Origin: JAURVT01 sp049059935 | Lineage (GTDB): Bacteria > Actinomycetota > Actinomycetes > Propionibacteriales > Nocardioidaceae | Assembly: GCF_049059935.1 (NCBI RefSeq) | Contig: NZ_JBMGQR010000127.1 | Coordinates: forward strand, 1 to 6,368 | Reading direction: 5' to 3' | Length of the DNA: 6,368 nucleotides | In this document: positions 1 through 4,967 of the stretch, one piece after another | Layout of the letters: each line of letters starts with the position of its first letter | Numbering within the stretch: the stretch's first letter is position 1 | Program-made: the position numbers and the translations under genes | The notes under the pieces: model-generated | Seen by the model: only the letters and a program-made list of their open reading frames with translations | What the model was told of the DNA's origin: nothing | Database searches by the model: none

Positions 1-509
1 GCCTGGTGGTCGTCGACGCACGCGGACGACAGCGCTTCTTCAGGCTCGCCGACGCCTCGGTCGCCGAGGCCCTGGAGCAGCTCGGGCGCCTGTGTCCCAC
101 GACCGAGGTGGCCTCCCTCCGTCGCTCGCGCGAGCAACGCGACCTCGCCCGCGCGCGGCTCTGCTACGACCACCTCGCCGGGCGGCTGGGCGTGGGTGTC
201 GCCGAGGCCTGGGTCGCGTCGGGCTGGCTGGTCGGGCCCGACCTCGACCTGACCGACCGTGGTGCCGTCGCGATCGTCGACTGGGGCCTCGACGTCCCCG
301 CGCTGGCGAGGGGTCGTCGTCCACTCACCCGGGCCTGCCCGGACTGGACCGAGCGGCGACCGCACCTGGCCGGGGCGCTCGGCGCGGCGCTCGCGCGTGG
401 CCTGGTCGAGCGCGGGTGGGTGCGTCGACGTCGCGGCGGGCGTGGTCTCGACGTCACGCCGCTCGGCGAGGACGGCCTGCGCGAGTCCTGGGGTGTCGAG
501 CCGGCCTGA
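1..509 (+). CDS. ArsR-type winged-helix transcriptional regulator, C-terminal part (5' end outside window)
   Basis: The frame is open at the left edge (first whole codon at 3-5) and stops with TGA at 507-509, so about 168 C-terminal residues are visible. The first visible residues (VVVDARGRQRFFRLAD) match the wing strand and following helix of ArsR-family repressors, which bind operator DNA as dimers. The next part (RARLCYDHLAGRLGV, then CPDWTERRPHLAGALGAAL) is the extended C-terminal region seen in a common actinobacterial ArsR-like subfamily of roughly 220-230 residues. The recognition helix would lie upstream of the window. A GTG at 6-8 could be called as a start but falls inside the conserved wing, so it is not the real start. 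Cysteines are present (in CYDHL and CPDW), but no metal site can be assigned. The ligand and target genes are unknown. The gene is convergent with the bestrophin gene; the stops are 6 bp apart. Confidence 0.8.
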   Translation, partial: LVVVDARGRQRFFRLADASVAEALEQLGRLCPTTEVASLRRSREQRDLARARLCYDHLAGRLGVGVAEAWVASGWLVGPDLDLTDRGAVAIVDWGLDVPALARGRRPLTRACPDWTERRPHLAGALGAALARGLVERGWVRRRRGGRGLDVTPLGEDGLRESWGVEPA

Positions 510-515
510 GGCCCG
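510..515. other. 6-bp convergent gap between ArsR-type and bestrophin genes
   Basis: Only 6 bp separate the two convergent stop codons. The sequence around the first stop, GGCCTGAGGCC (503-513), is an 11-bp palindrome centred on the stop codon. Its usable hairpin is only about 3 bp and there is no T-tract, so I do not call a terminator here. Transcripts from either side probably run into the opposite gene. Confidence 0.4.
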
Positions 516-1415
516 CTACCAGAGCACCTCGTCCTTCGGCAGGACCTTCTCGGGTGCCCGGTCGCCGATGGTCTCGAGCAGGTCGATCTCGATCGTGCGG
601 GCGATCGCCGTCATCGGGACGTCGTGGACGCTGTCGCGGAACGGGTCGGCCAGGTCGCGTCCCACCTGCACCGCGAGCAGGTACATGATCCCCACCAGGC
701 CCGACCCGATCGGCGTCAGCCACAGCAGGTCCTGGACGATCGCGAACGGCAGCACGACGCAGAAGATCCTGGCGAAGAACGACGGCAGGAAGCGGTACTG
801 CACCGGCAGCGGCGTGTTCTTGATCCGCTCGAGCCCTCCCTGTGAGTCCGCGAGCACGGCGAGCGTCCCCTCCAGCTGCACCCGGGGCAGCTGCTCGACC
901 ATGCCGCGCCGACGGGCCTCGGCGACGAGGGCGCCGATCTCGTTCAGGGCCGCGTTGGGGCGGTTGGTGGCCGCGCGGATGCGGTCGCCGGCCGCGCTGG
1001 TGGTGTACAGCTCCAGCTCGCGCGGCGGGTCCTGGCCGCGGAGCGAGGTGCGCAGGACGTGGACGTAGGCGACCTGGGTGCGCACGATCTCGTCGACCAG
1101 ACCGGGACGCGCGTCGGCAGCGCCGGGGTCGAGGAGCGTCACCGCCTCGCGGCCGAGGTTGCGCGAGTGGTTGGTGATCGAGCCCCACAGCGTCCGTGCC
1201 TCCCACCACCGCGCGTACGAGGCGTTGACCATGAACCCCAGGAACAGGGCGACTGCCGTGCCGTAGAGCGTGTACTGGATGGTGATGTCGCGGAACCCCA
1301 GCCACCCGTGCATGTAGGCCCAGGTCACGGCCACGTCCCAGGCCAGCAGCAGGGCGACCGGTCCGGCGATGTTGCGCCACGCGAGCAGGGGCTTGGGCAC
1401 ACCCGAGACGATCAT
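516..1415 (-). CDS. Bestrophin-family (bacterial UPF0187-type) ion channel protein
   Basis: The product has 299 residues, the usual size of bacterial bestrophins, which form pentameric anion or cation channels in the inner membrane. Family hallmarks are visible: ARWWEARTLWG (about 68-78, the RxxEAxxxWG motif after the second membrane segment), ERIKNTPLPVQY (196-207), and DPFRDSVHDVP (257-267, the calcium-clasp-like acidic stretch of the family). Membrane segments lie near 17-35, 44-64, 208-230 and 236-252. I chose the ATG at 1413-1415 because bacterial homologues start with a similar MIV segment. An in-frame ATG at 1464-1466 would add 17 Arg-rich residues and has no better ribosome site. No Shine-Dalgarno is evident. 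AACACT six bases before the ATG is a weak -10-like box, so this gene too may be leaderless. It is divergent from the NiCoT transporter gene (123 bp between starts). The ion carried cannot be read from sequence. Confidence 0.88.
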   Translation of the reverse strand: MIVSGVPKPLLAWRNIAGPVALLLAWDVAVTWAYMHGWLGFRDITIQYTLYGTAVALFLGFMVNASYARWWEARTLWGSITNHSRNLGREAVTLLDPGAADARPGLVDEIVRTQVAYVHVLRTSLRGQDPPRELELYTTSAAGDRIRAATNRPNAALNEIGALVAEARRRGMVEQLPRVQLEGTLAVLADSQGGLERIKNTPLPVQYRFLPSFFARIFCVVLPFAIVQDLLWLTPIGSGLVGIMYLLAVQVGRDLADPFRDSVHDVPMTAIARTIEIDLLETIGDRAPEKVLPKDEVLW

Positions 1416-1435
1416 GCGACCAGTGTTCCGGAGCG

Positions 1436-1450
1436 GTGTGCATCGCACCC
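1436..1450. promoter_or_regulatory. Imperfect inverted repeat in bestrophin/NiCoT divergent spacer
   Basis: GTGTGC-ATC-GCACCC forms 6-bp arms with one mismatch, about 20 bp before the bestrophin start and about 90 bp before the NiCoT start. Its place between divergent genes would suit an operator. The repeat is short and could be chance in GC-rich DNA. The rest of the 1416-1538 spacer shows no clear -35/-10 pair for the transporter. Confidence 0.2.
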
Positions 1451-1525
1451 GGCGAGCCGCCGTCATGGTGAGCCCGATGACTTCGGCGGCCCAGGCCGGT
1501 CTGACGAGGTGACGACCACACCCGA

Positions 1526-1531
1526 GGGAGG
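1526..1531 (+). promoter_or_regulatory. Shine-Dalgarno of the NiCoT transporter gene
   Basis: GGGAGG lies 7 nt before the GTG at 1539. It decides the start, because an alternative in-frame GTG at 1509 has no such site. Confidence 0.7.
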
Positions 1532-1538
1532 CGACGAC

Positions 1539-2627
1539 GTGGCTTCGACCTGGACGCGGGCGACGTCGCTGCCGGGACGCCGGGTCGGCCTCGCCATGGC
1601 GCTCGTGGTGGGCGGCCTGCACCTGCTCGGCGGCGGTCTGCTGCTCGTGGCCGCGTCCCGGCACGTCGACCTCGGCGGTGGGGAGGTGTTCGGGGTCGGC
1701 ATCGGCGTCACCGCGTACCTGCTGGGCGTCCGGCACGCGTTCGACGCCGACCACGTGGCCGCGATCGACAACACGACGCGCAGGCTCGTCGGTGACGGCG
1801 GGAGGCCCCTGTCGGTGGGGTTCTGGTTCTCGCTGGGCCACTCCACGGTGGTGTTCGTGCTGTGCGCGCTGCTGGCCCTCGGCGTGCGGTGGCTGGCGCC
1901 CCAGGTGCAGGACGGCGGCTCGGGCCTGCAGCGGACCCTCGGCGTCGTCGGGGCCGGTGTGGCCTGCTCGTTCCTGCTCCTGGTCGGGCTCGCGAACGCG
2001 GTCGCGCTCGTGAGGCTGGCCGGCCTCGCGCGTCGCTCGGCGGACCACGGGATCGACCAGGCGGCGGTGGAGCGGCAGCTGCACCGCCGTGGGCCGATGA
2101 GCGCGGCGCTGCGTCCGGTGACCGCGCTGGTGCGGCAGCCGCGTCACCTCTACCCGGTCGGCCTGCTGTTCGGTCTCGGGTTCGACACGGCCACCGAGGT
2201 CTCGCTCCTGGTGCTGGCGGGCGGCGTGGCCCTGGCCCTGCCCTGGTACGCGATCATGGCGCTCCCGCTGCTCTTCGCCGCGGGCATGTCGCTGTTCGAC
2301 ACCCTCGACGGCGTGGTCATGCGCCACGCCTACGGCTGGGCCTACCAGGACCCTCACCGCCGGCTCGTCTACAACCTGGCCGTCACCGGCATCTCCGTCG
2401 CCTTGGCCGCGGGCATCGGGCTGGTCGTCCTGGCCGGGCTGGTCGAGTCGGTCGCCGCCCCGCGCTCGGGCCCGATCGCCTGGGCGGCCGGGCTGGACCT
2501 GGAGCTGGTGGGGGTCGTCGTGGCGGTCGGGTTCACGGTGGTCTGGCTGGTCGCGCTCGCCACGCGCTCCGCATCCTTCACCGAGGGTTCACCGCACGCC
2601 GTGCGGGGGACGGGGGAGCGCGGGTAG
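1539..2627 (+). CDS. NiCoT-family nickel/cobalt transporter (HoxN/NixA/NicT type)
   Basis: The 362-residue product is the normal length for single-component secondary transporters that take Ni2+ and/or Co2+ across the cytoplasmic membrane. The four NiCoT signatures are present: RHAFDADHVAAIDNTTR (65-81), holding the HX4DH metal signature H66-D71-H72; GFWFSLGHSTVV (94-105); LGFDTATE (213-220); and GMSLFDTLDG (249-258). About eight hydrophobic segments can be traced (near 14-38, 50-66, 93-119, 133-162, 203-230, 233-256, 278-302 and 321-342). The start is GTG at 1539, supported by the GGGAGG ribosome site. The open frame upstream to 1059 is only the antisense of the bestrophin gene. Whether nickel or cobalt is preferred cannot be told, since no urease, hydrogenase or cobalamin gene is visible nearby. 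The last 20 or so codons are polar, look dispensable, and carry regulatory DNA for phoU: direct repeats, a palindrome, and a -10 box sharing the TAG stop. Confidence 0.92.
   Translation: MASTWTRATSLPGRRVGLAMALVVGGLHLLGGGLLLVAASRHVDLGGGEVFGVGIGVTAYLLGVRHAFDADHVAAIDNTTRRLVGDGGRPLSVGFWFSLGHSTVVFVLCALLALGVRWLAPQVQDGGSGLQRTLGVVGAGVACSFLLLVGLANAVALVRLAGLARRSADHGIDQAAVERQLHRRGPMSAALRPVTALVRQPRHLYPVGLLFGLGFDTATEVSLLVLAGGVALALPWYAIMALPLLFAAGMSLFDTLDGVVMRHAYGWAYQDPHRRLVYNLAVTGISVALAAGIGLVVLAGLVESVAAPRSGPIAWAAGLDLELVGVVVAVGFTVVWLVALATRSASFTEGSPHAVRGTGERG
2576..2597 (+). promoter_or_regulatory. Candidate PHO box (PhoP/RegX3-type direct repeat) upstream of phoU
   Basis: Two adjacent 11-nt units, CTTCACCGAGG (2576-2586) and GTTCACCGCAC (2587-2597), repeat the TTCACCG core with exactly 11-nt spacing. 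This fits the known actinobacterial PHO box: direct repeats with a GTTCACC-like core bound by the phosphate response regulator PhoP of Streptomyces, and a similar core for mycobacterial RegX3. The pair lies about 40-61 bp before the phoU start. It sits inside transporter codons, but the two copies fall in different reading frames (TTC ACC versus GGT TCA CCG), so the repeat does not come from a repeated peptide. This points to selection on DNA. Unit 2 matches the consensus poorly after its 7-base core. Confidence 0.55.
2592..2606. repeat. 15-bp perfect palindrome between the PHO-like repeats and the phoU -10 box
   Basis: CCGCACG-C-CGTGCGG has 7-bp arms around one base. It overlaps the second PHO-like unit and covers the place where the phoU -35 element would be. 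It may be an operator or a short hairpin (6-bp stem, 3-nt loop) in the transporter mRNA. There is no T-tract, so it is not called a terminator. Confidence 0.35.
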
Positions 2628-2630
2628 GTT
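2625..2630 (+). promoter_or_regulatory. -10 element for leaderless phoU mRNA
   Basis: TAGGTT fits the actinobacterial -10 pattern TANNNT and lies exactly 6 nt before the GTG start of phoU. Transcription would begin at or next to the start codon, giving a leaderless mRNA. The first three bases are the stop codon of the transporter gene. The -35 region is a poor match, as expected if an activator acts here. Confidence 0.5.
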
Positions 2631-2636
2631 CGGCGG

Positions 2637-3332
2637 GTGCGAGATCTCTACTACGACCAGCTCACCGAGGTCATCGACGACCTCGTCGCGATGACGTCGG
2701 CCGTCCAGACGGCGGTCGCCCAGGGCACCCGTGCCCTGCTCGAGGGTGACGTCGAGGTCGCCGAGTCGGTGATCGCCGGTCAGCCCGACGTCGCCGCCTC
2801 GCGCGACCTGATCGAGACCCGGTCGCTGGAGCTGATGGCCACCCAGGCGCCGGTCGCCACCGACCTGCGTCAGCTGGTCGCCGCGCTGCGCATGGTGGCG
2901 CACCTCGAGCGGGTGGGAGCGCTGTCGGCCCACATCGCCAAGATCGCCAGGTTGCGCACGCCCGAGCTCGCCGTGCCCGAGGGCCTGCGCCCCACCGTGG
3001 CCCGGATGGCCGAGGTCGCCGACGCGCTGATCGGCAACGCCGCCGCGGTCGTCTCGTCGCGCGACACCGACGCCGCGCTGGCGATGGTCGCCGAGGACGA
3101 GGAGCTCGACGACCTGCGTCGGTCGCTGCTGCGCTCGGTGCTCGGCAAGGACTGGACGCACGGGGTGGAGCCGGCGATCGACCTGGCGCTGCTGGGCCGC
3201 TACTACGAGCGGATCGGCGACCACGCGGTGTCGGTGGCGCGCCTGGTGGTGTTCCTGGCGACCGGCGAGCTCCCCGGCCGCGCCGACGACACGGGCGACG
3301 TCCTGCTCGGCGGGACCGTCGCCGACGTCTGA
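2637..3332 (+). CDS. phoU: Phosphate signalling regulator PhoU (actinobacterial PhoY-like)
   Basis: The 231-residue, all-helical product has the usual PhoU length and start (MRDLYYDQL). PhoU proteins are cytoplasmic, made of two three-helix bundles, and link the Pst phosphate transporter to the PhoR/SenX3 sensor kinase, holding the Pho regulon off when phosphate is plentiful. The two repeat motifs are LERVGALSAHIAKIAR (90-105) and YYERIGDHAVSVAR (189-202), with the metal-binding ExxxD pattern intact only in the second (E191, D195). The first has Ala95 where many PhoU have Asp. From memory, mycobacterial PhoY proteins share this, so it is not a defect. The start is GTG at 2637. There is no good ribosome site, but a TANNNT box 6 nt upstream suggests leaderless expression, with a PHO-like repeat further up. 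No pst or phoR/phoP genes are adjacent in the window. Convergent with the CGNR gene through a shared hairpin. Confidence 0.95.
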   Translation: MRDLYYDQLTEVIDDLVAMTSAVQTAVAQGTRALLEGDVEVAESVIAGQPDVAASRDLIETRSLELMATQAPVATDLRQLVAALRMVAHLERVGALSAHIAKIARLRTPELAVPEGLRPTVARMAEVADALIGNAAAVVSSRDTDAALAMVAEDEELDDLRRSLLRSVLGKDWTHGVEPAIDLALLGRYYERIGDHAVSVARLVVFLATGELPGRADDTGDVLLGGTVADV

Positions 3333-3361
3333 CCCGTCGGCTGTCGTCGTCAGGCGTCGGT
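3321..3361. terminator. Bidirectional terminator-like hairpin shared by phoU and the CGNR gene
   Basis: CCGACGTCTGAC (3322-3333) pairs with GTCAGGCGTCGG (3349-3360): 12 bp, of which 11 are Watson-Crick and one (3328/3354) is a U-G wobble in the phoU transcript and an A-C mismatch in the opposite transcript. A further G-U pair is possible at 3321/3361. The loop is 15 nt. The phoU TGA (3330-3332) lies in the left arm and pairs exactly with the CGNR stop (TCA at 3350-3352) in the right arm. No T-tract follows on either side, which is common for actinobacterial hairpin terminators. Confidence 0.6.
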
Positions 3362-3892
3362 CGCGCCCTGGCGTGCGCGGAACGCGGCGACGGCGTTGCG
3401 GTTGGTGCACGTGGTGGAGCAGTAGCGGCGTGAGCGGTTGCGCGACAGGTCGACGACCACACCGTCGCAGTCGTCGTCGGCGCACACGGCCAGTCGGCTG
3501 AGCTCGTCGGCGCGGATGACGTCGATCATCGCCATCGCGGTCTCGACCGCGATCCGGGTGGCGAGCGGCGCGTCGGGGCCGACGGCGTGCACGTGCCAGC
3601 CGCTGTCGTCGTGGCACACCAGCTGCGGCAGCGCGGCCGACTCGGCGAGCAGGGCGTTGACCGTCCGGACCGCCGTCTCGTGGTCGGCGAGCAGGAGGTC
3701 GCGCAGTCGCGCGCGCAGGTCCCTGACGGCGTCCAGCTCGTCGCGGTCGAGGTCGAGGCGACCGCTGTAGCCGAACCGGCGGTAGAAGTCGTCGACGTCC
3801 TCGACGGTGGTCAGGGTGTCGGGCTCGAGCATCGTGTTCGCGAGGGTCGCCGCGGCCTGCAGGCTCGTCCGTGCGTCATTCGCCAAGACCAT
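3350..3892 (-). CDS. CGNR zinc-finger / ABATE-domain putative transcriptional regulator
   Basis: The 180-residue product ends with a treble-clef-like zinc finger: C137 and C142 (CADDDC), a basic linker DLSRNRSRRYC, then C158 and C162 (CSTTC) followed by TNR and VAAFRARQ. This is the CGNR finger, here in the C-x3-C variant with Thr in place of the Gly of CGNR. The preceding residues 10-125 form the helical ABATE-like domain found with this finger (LANT, FYRRFGYSG, then DLRARLRDLL). The family is thought to bind DNA and act in stress or metabolite responses, but few members have been tested; the ligand is unknown. The start is ATG at 3890-3892. TAAGGT six bases upstream suggests a leaderless transcript; AAGG eight bases upstream could instead serve as a ribosome site. 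The gene is divergent from an EamA exporter gene across 39 bp, an arrangement typical of a local regulator and its target. Confidence 0.85.
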   Translation of the reverse strand: MVLANDARTSLQAAATLANTMLEPDTLTTVEDVDDFYRRFGYSGRLDLDRDELDAVRDLRARLRDLLLADHETAVRTVNALLAESAALPQLVCHDDSGWHVHAVGPDAPLATRIAVETAMAMIDVIRADELSRLAVCADDDCDGVVVDLSRNRSRRYCSTTCTNRNAVAAFRARQGATDA

Positions 3893-3893
3893 G

Positions 3894-3923
3894 TTGACAC
3901 CTTACCTGGCCACTCCGTACCGT
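3894..3923 (+). promoter_or_regulatory. Promoter of the EamA exporter gene
   Basis: TTGACA (3894-3899, perfect -35 consensus) and TACCGT (3918-3923, TANNNT -10) are 18 bp apart. The -10 ends 8 nt before the ATG at 3932, so transcription would start within a base or two of the start codon. There is no ribosome site in front of the ATG, which agrees with a leaderless mRNA. Confidence 0.6.
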
Positions 3924-3926
3924 CAT
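3899..3926 (-). promoter_or_regulatory. Promoter of the CGNR gene, overlapping the EamA promoter
   Basis: On the minus strand TAAGGT (3899-3904) is a TANNNT -10 box six bases before the CGNR ATG. ATGACG (3921-3926) is a 4/6 match to the -35 element with a 16-bp spacer. Each promoter's -35 overlaps the other's -10 (shared bases 3899 and 3921-3923), so RNA polymerase could probably not occupy both at once. Confidence 0.5.
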
Positions 3927-3952
3927 TCGTCATGAGCACTGTGACGAATGAC
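3922..3952. promoter_or_regulatory. Perfect 11-bp inverted repeat over the EamA start: candidate operator
   Basis: GTCATTCGTCA (3922-3932) and TGACGAATGAC (3942-3952) are perfect reverse complements separated by 9 nt. Within each arm the motif TGAC/GTCA occurs twice, 7 bp apart, giving four half-sites. The element overlaps the last bases of the exporter -10 box, its ATG and its first seven codons, and also the -35 element of the divergent CGNR gene. Since the upstream arm lies at or before the predicted start of transcription, an RNA hairpin is unlikely and a protein-binding site fits better. The obvious candidate binder is the CGNR protein, but this is inference. Confidence 0.6.
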
Positions 3953-4882
3953 AAGGACGTCTCGACGGCGGCGTCGCTGCGCGCGGGGCTGCTGGTGGCG
4001 GTCGTGTCGTCGGTGGCCTTCGGCCTCTCGGGGGTGCTGGCGAGCCCACTGCTGGACGCGGGGTGGAGCGCCGGGGCGCTGGTGCTCGTCCGCATCGGTG
4101 TCGCGGCGGTGTGCGTGCTCCCGCTCGGCGTCGCCGCGCTGCGCGGCCGGTGGGACCTGCTGCGCCGCAACGTCCGCGTGCTGGTCGCCTACGGCGTGCT
4201 CGCCGTGGCCGGCACGCAGTTCTGCTACTTCGCCGCGCTGTCGTACATGGAGGTGGGGCCGGCCCTGCTGATCGAGTACACGGCGCCGGCCGCCGTCGTC
4301 GTGTGGTGGTGGGTGCGTCACGGGCAGGCGCCCAGCGCGCTGACGGTCGCCGGTGCGGCGCTCGCCGCGACGGGTCTCGTGCTCGTGCTCGACGTGGCCT
4401 CGGGCGCCGAGGTGAGCGTGCCCGGCGTGCTGTGGGCACTGGGCGCGATGGTCGGGGTCGCGTCCTACTTCATCATCTCGGCCGACACCTCGAACGGGCT
4501 GCCGCCCATGGTGCTCGCCGCCGGCGGTCTCCTCGTCGGGGCGCTGGTGCTCGCCCTGCTCGGCGTGGTCGGGCTGATGAGCCTCGACGCCTCGACCGCA
4601 CCGGTGTCCTACGCGGACGTGGAGGTCCCGTCCTGGCTCGCGCTCGTGGCGCTCGGCGTCGTCACGACGGCCGTCGCGTACACGACGGGCATCGTGGCGG
4701 GGCGCTGGCTCGGCTCACGACTGATGTCGTTCGTCGGACTGCTCGAGGTGGTCGCCGCGGTCGGCCTCGCCTGGCTGCTGCTCGACCAGGCCCCGCGCGC
4801 GGTGCAGCTGGTCGGTGGCCTGCTCGTTCTCGCGGGCGTCGTCGCGGTCAAGCTGGGCGAGAGGGCCCCCGTGCGGTCGTGA
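3932..4882 (+). CDS. EamA-family (drug/metabolite transporter superfamily) exporter
   Basis: The 316-residue product consists almost entirely of hydrophobic helices, about ten in number, arranged as two EamA repeats (about 18-154 and 166-308), which is the standard DMT-exporter architecture in the cytoplasmic membrane. Repeat 1 begins AVVSSVAFGLSGVLASPLL and contains LSYMEVGPALLIEYTAPA (103-120), the conserved alanine/proline-rich end of the first repeat. Repeat 2 ends with SRLMSFVGLLEVVAAVGLAWLLL (262-284), the matching 'E-P/V' helix region. Members export amino acids, purines or other small metabolites; the substrate here is not readable. The start is ATG at 3932, directly behind a TTGACA/TACCGT promoter. 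The open frame to the left (to 3587) is antisense to the CGNR gene. The gene is probably regulated by the divergent CGNR protein through the inverted repeat at its start. Confidence 0.9.
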   Translation: MSTVTNDKDVSTAASLRAGLLVAVVSSVAFGLSGVLASPLLDAGWSAGALVLVRIGVAAVCVLPLGVAALRGRWDLLRRNVRVLVAYGVLAVAGTQFCYFAALSYMEVGPALLIEYTAPAAVVVWWWVRHGQAPSALTVAGAALAATGLVLVLDVASGAEVSVPGVLWALGAMVGVASYFIISADTSNGLPPMVLAAGGLLVGALVLALLGVVGLMSLDASTAPVSYADVEVPSWLALVALGVVTTAVAYTTGIVAGRWLGSRLMSFVGLLEVVAAVGLAWLLLDQAPRAVQLVGGLLVLAGVVAVKLGERAPVRS

Positions 4883-4967
4883 GGGCCCGGTCCGTCGGGT
4901 CGACCCCGATGACTCCCGGCGCCGAGCACGGTCGGTCCCTGGTGAGCCGACGACGAAGGAGACGCGC
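4883..4967 (+). other. 85-bp spacer with palindrome and Shine-Dalgarno before the TIGR03086 gene
   Basis: The spacer contains the 10-bp palindrome GGGTCGACCC (4897-4906). It has no loop, so it is no terminator; it may be chance. AAGGAG (4956-4961) is a strong ribosome site 6 nt before the ATG at 4968. No TANNNT -10 box is present (the spacer has no TA dinucleotide), so the next gene may be read from the EamA promoter. Confidence 0.45.

Noticed and set aside
334..349. 16-bp sequence CCTGCCCGGACTGGAC repeated exactly at 5050-5065
   Set aside because: Both copies encode a Cys-Pro-Asp-Trp segment conserved independently in two unrelated families, so this is codon-bias coincidence rather than a repeat element.
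1059..1538. Upstream extension of the NiCoT reading frame
   Set aside because: It is antisense to the bestrophin gene. A strong ribosome site places the start at GTG 1539.
1416..2357. Long minus-strand open frame extending the bestrophin gene far upstream (613 codons in total)
   Set aside because: The extension is antisense to the NiCoT transporter and is Arg/His/Gln-rich without domain character. The bestrophin homology begins at 1415.
2531..2537. GTTCACG as a possible third PHO unit upstream of phoU
   Set aside because: It is 45 nt from the next unit, out of the 11-nt phase, and is explained by Phe-Thr codons in a membrane helix.
2904..2954. Missing Asp (Ala95) in the first PhoU metal motif as a sign of a defective PhoU
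   Set aside because: As I recall, mycobacterial PhoY proteins have the same Gly-Ala at this place, so it looks normal for the actinobacterial branch.
4897..4906. GGGTCGACCC palindrome as a terminator after the EamA gene
   Set aside because: It has no loop and no T-tract, and 10-bp palindromes of this composition are expected by chance in GC-rich DNA.
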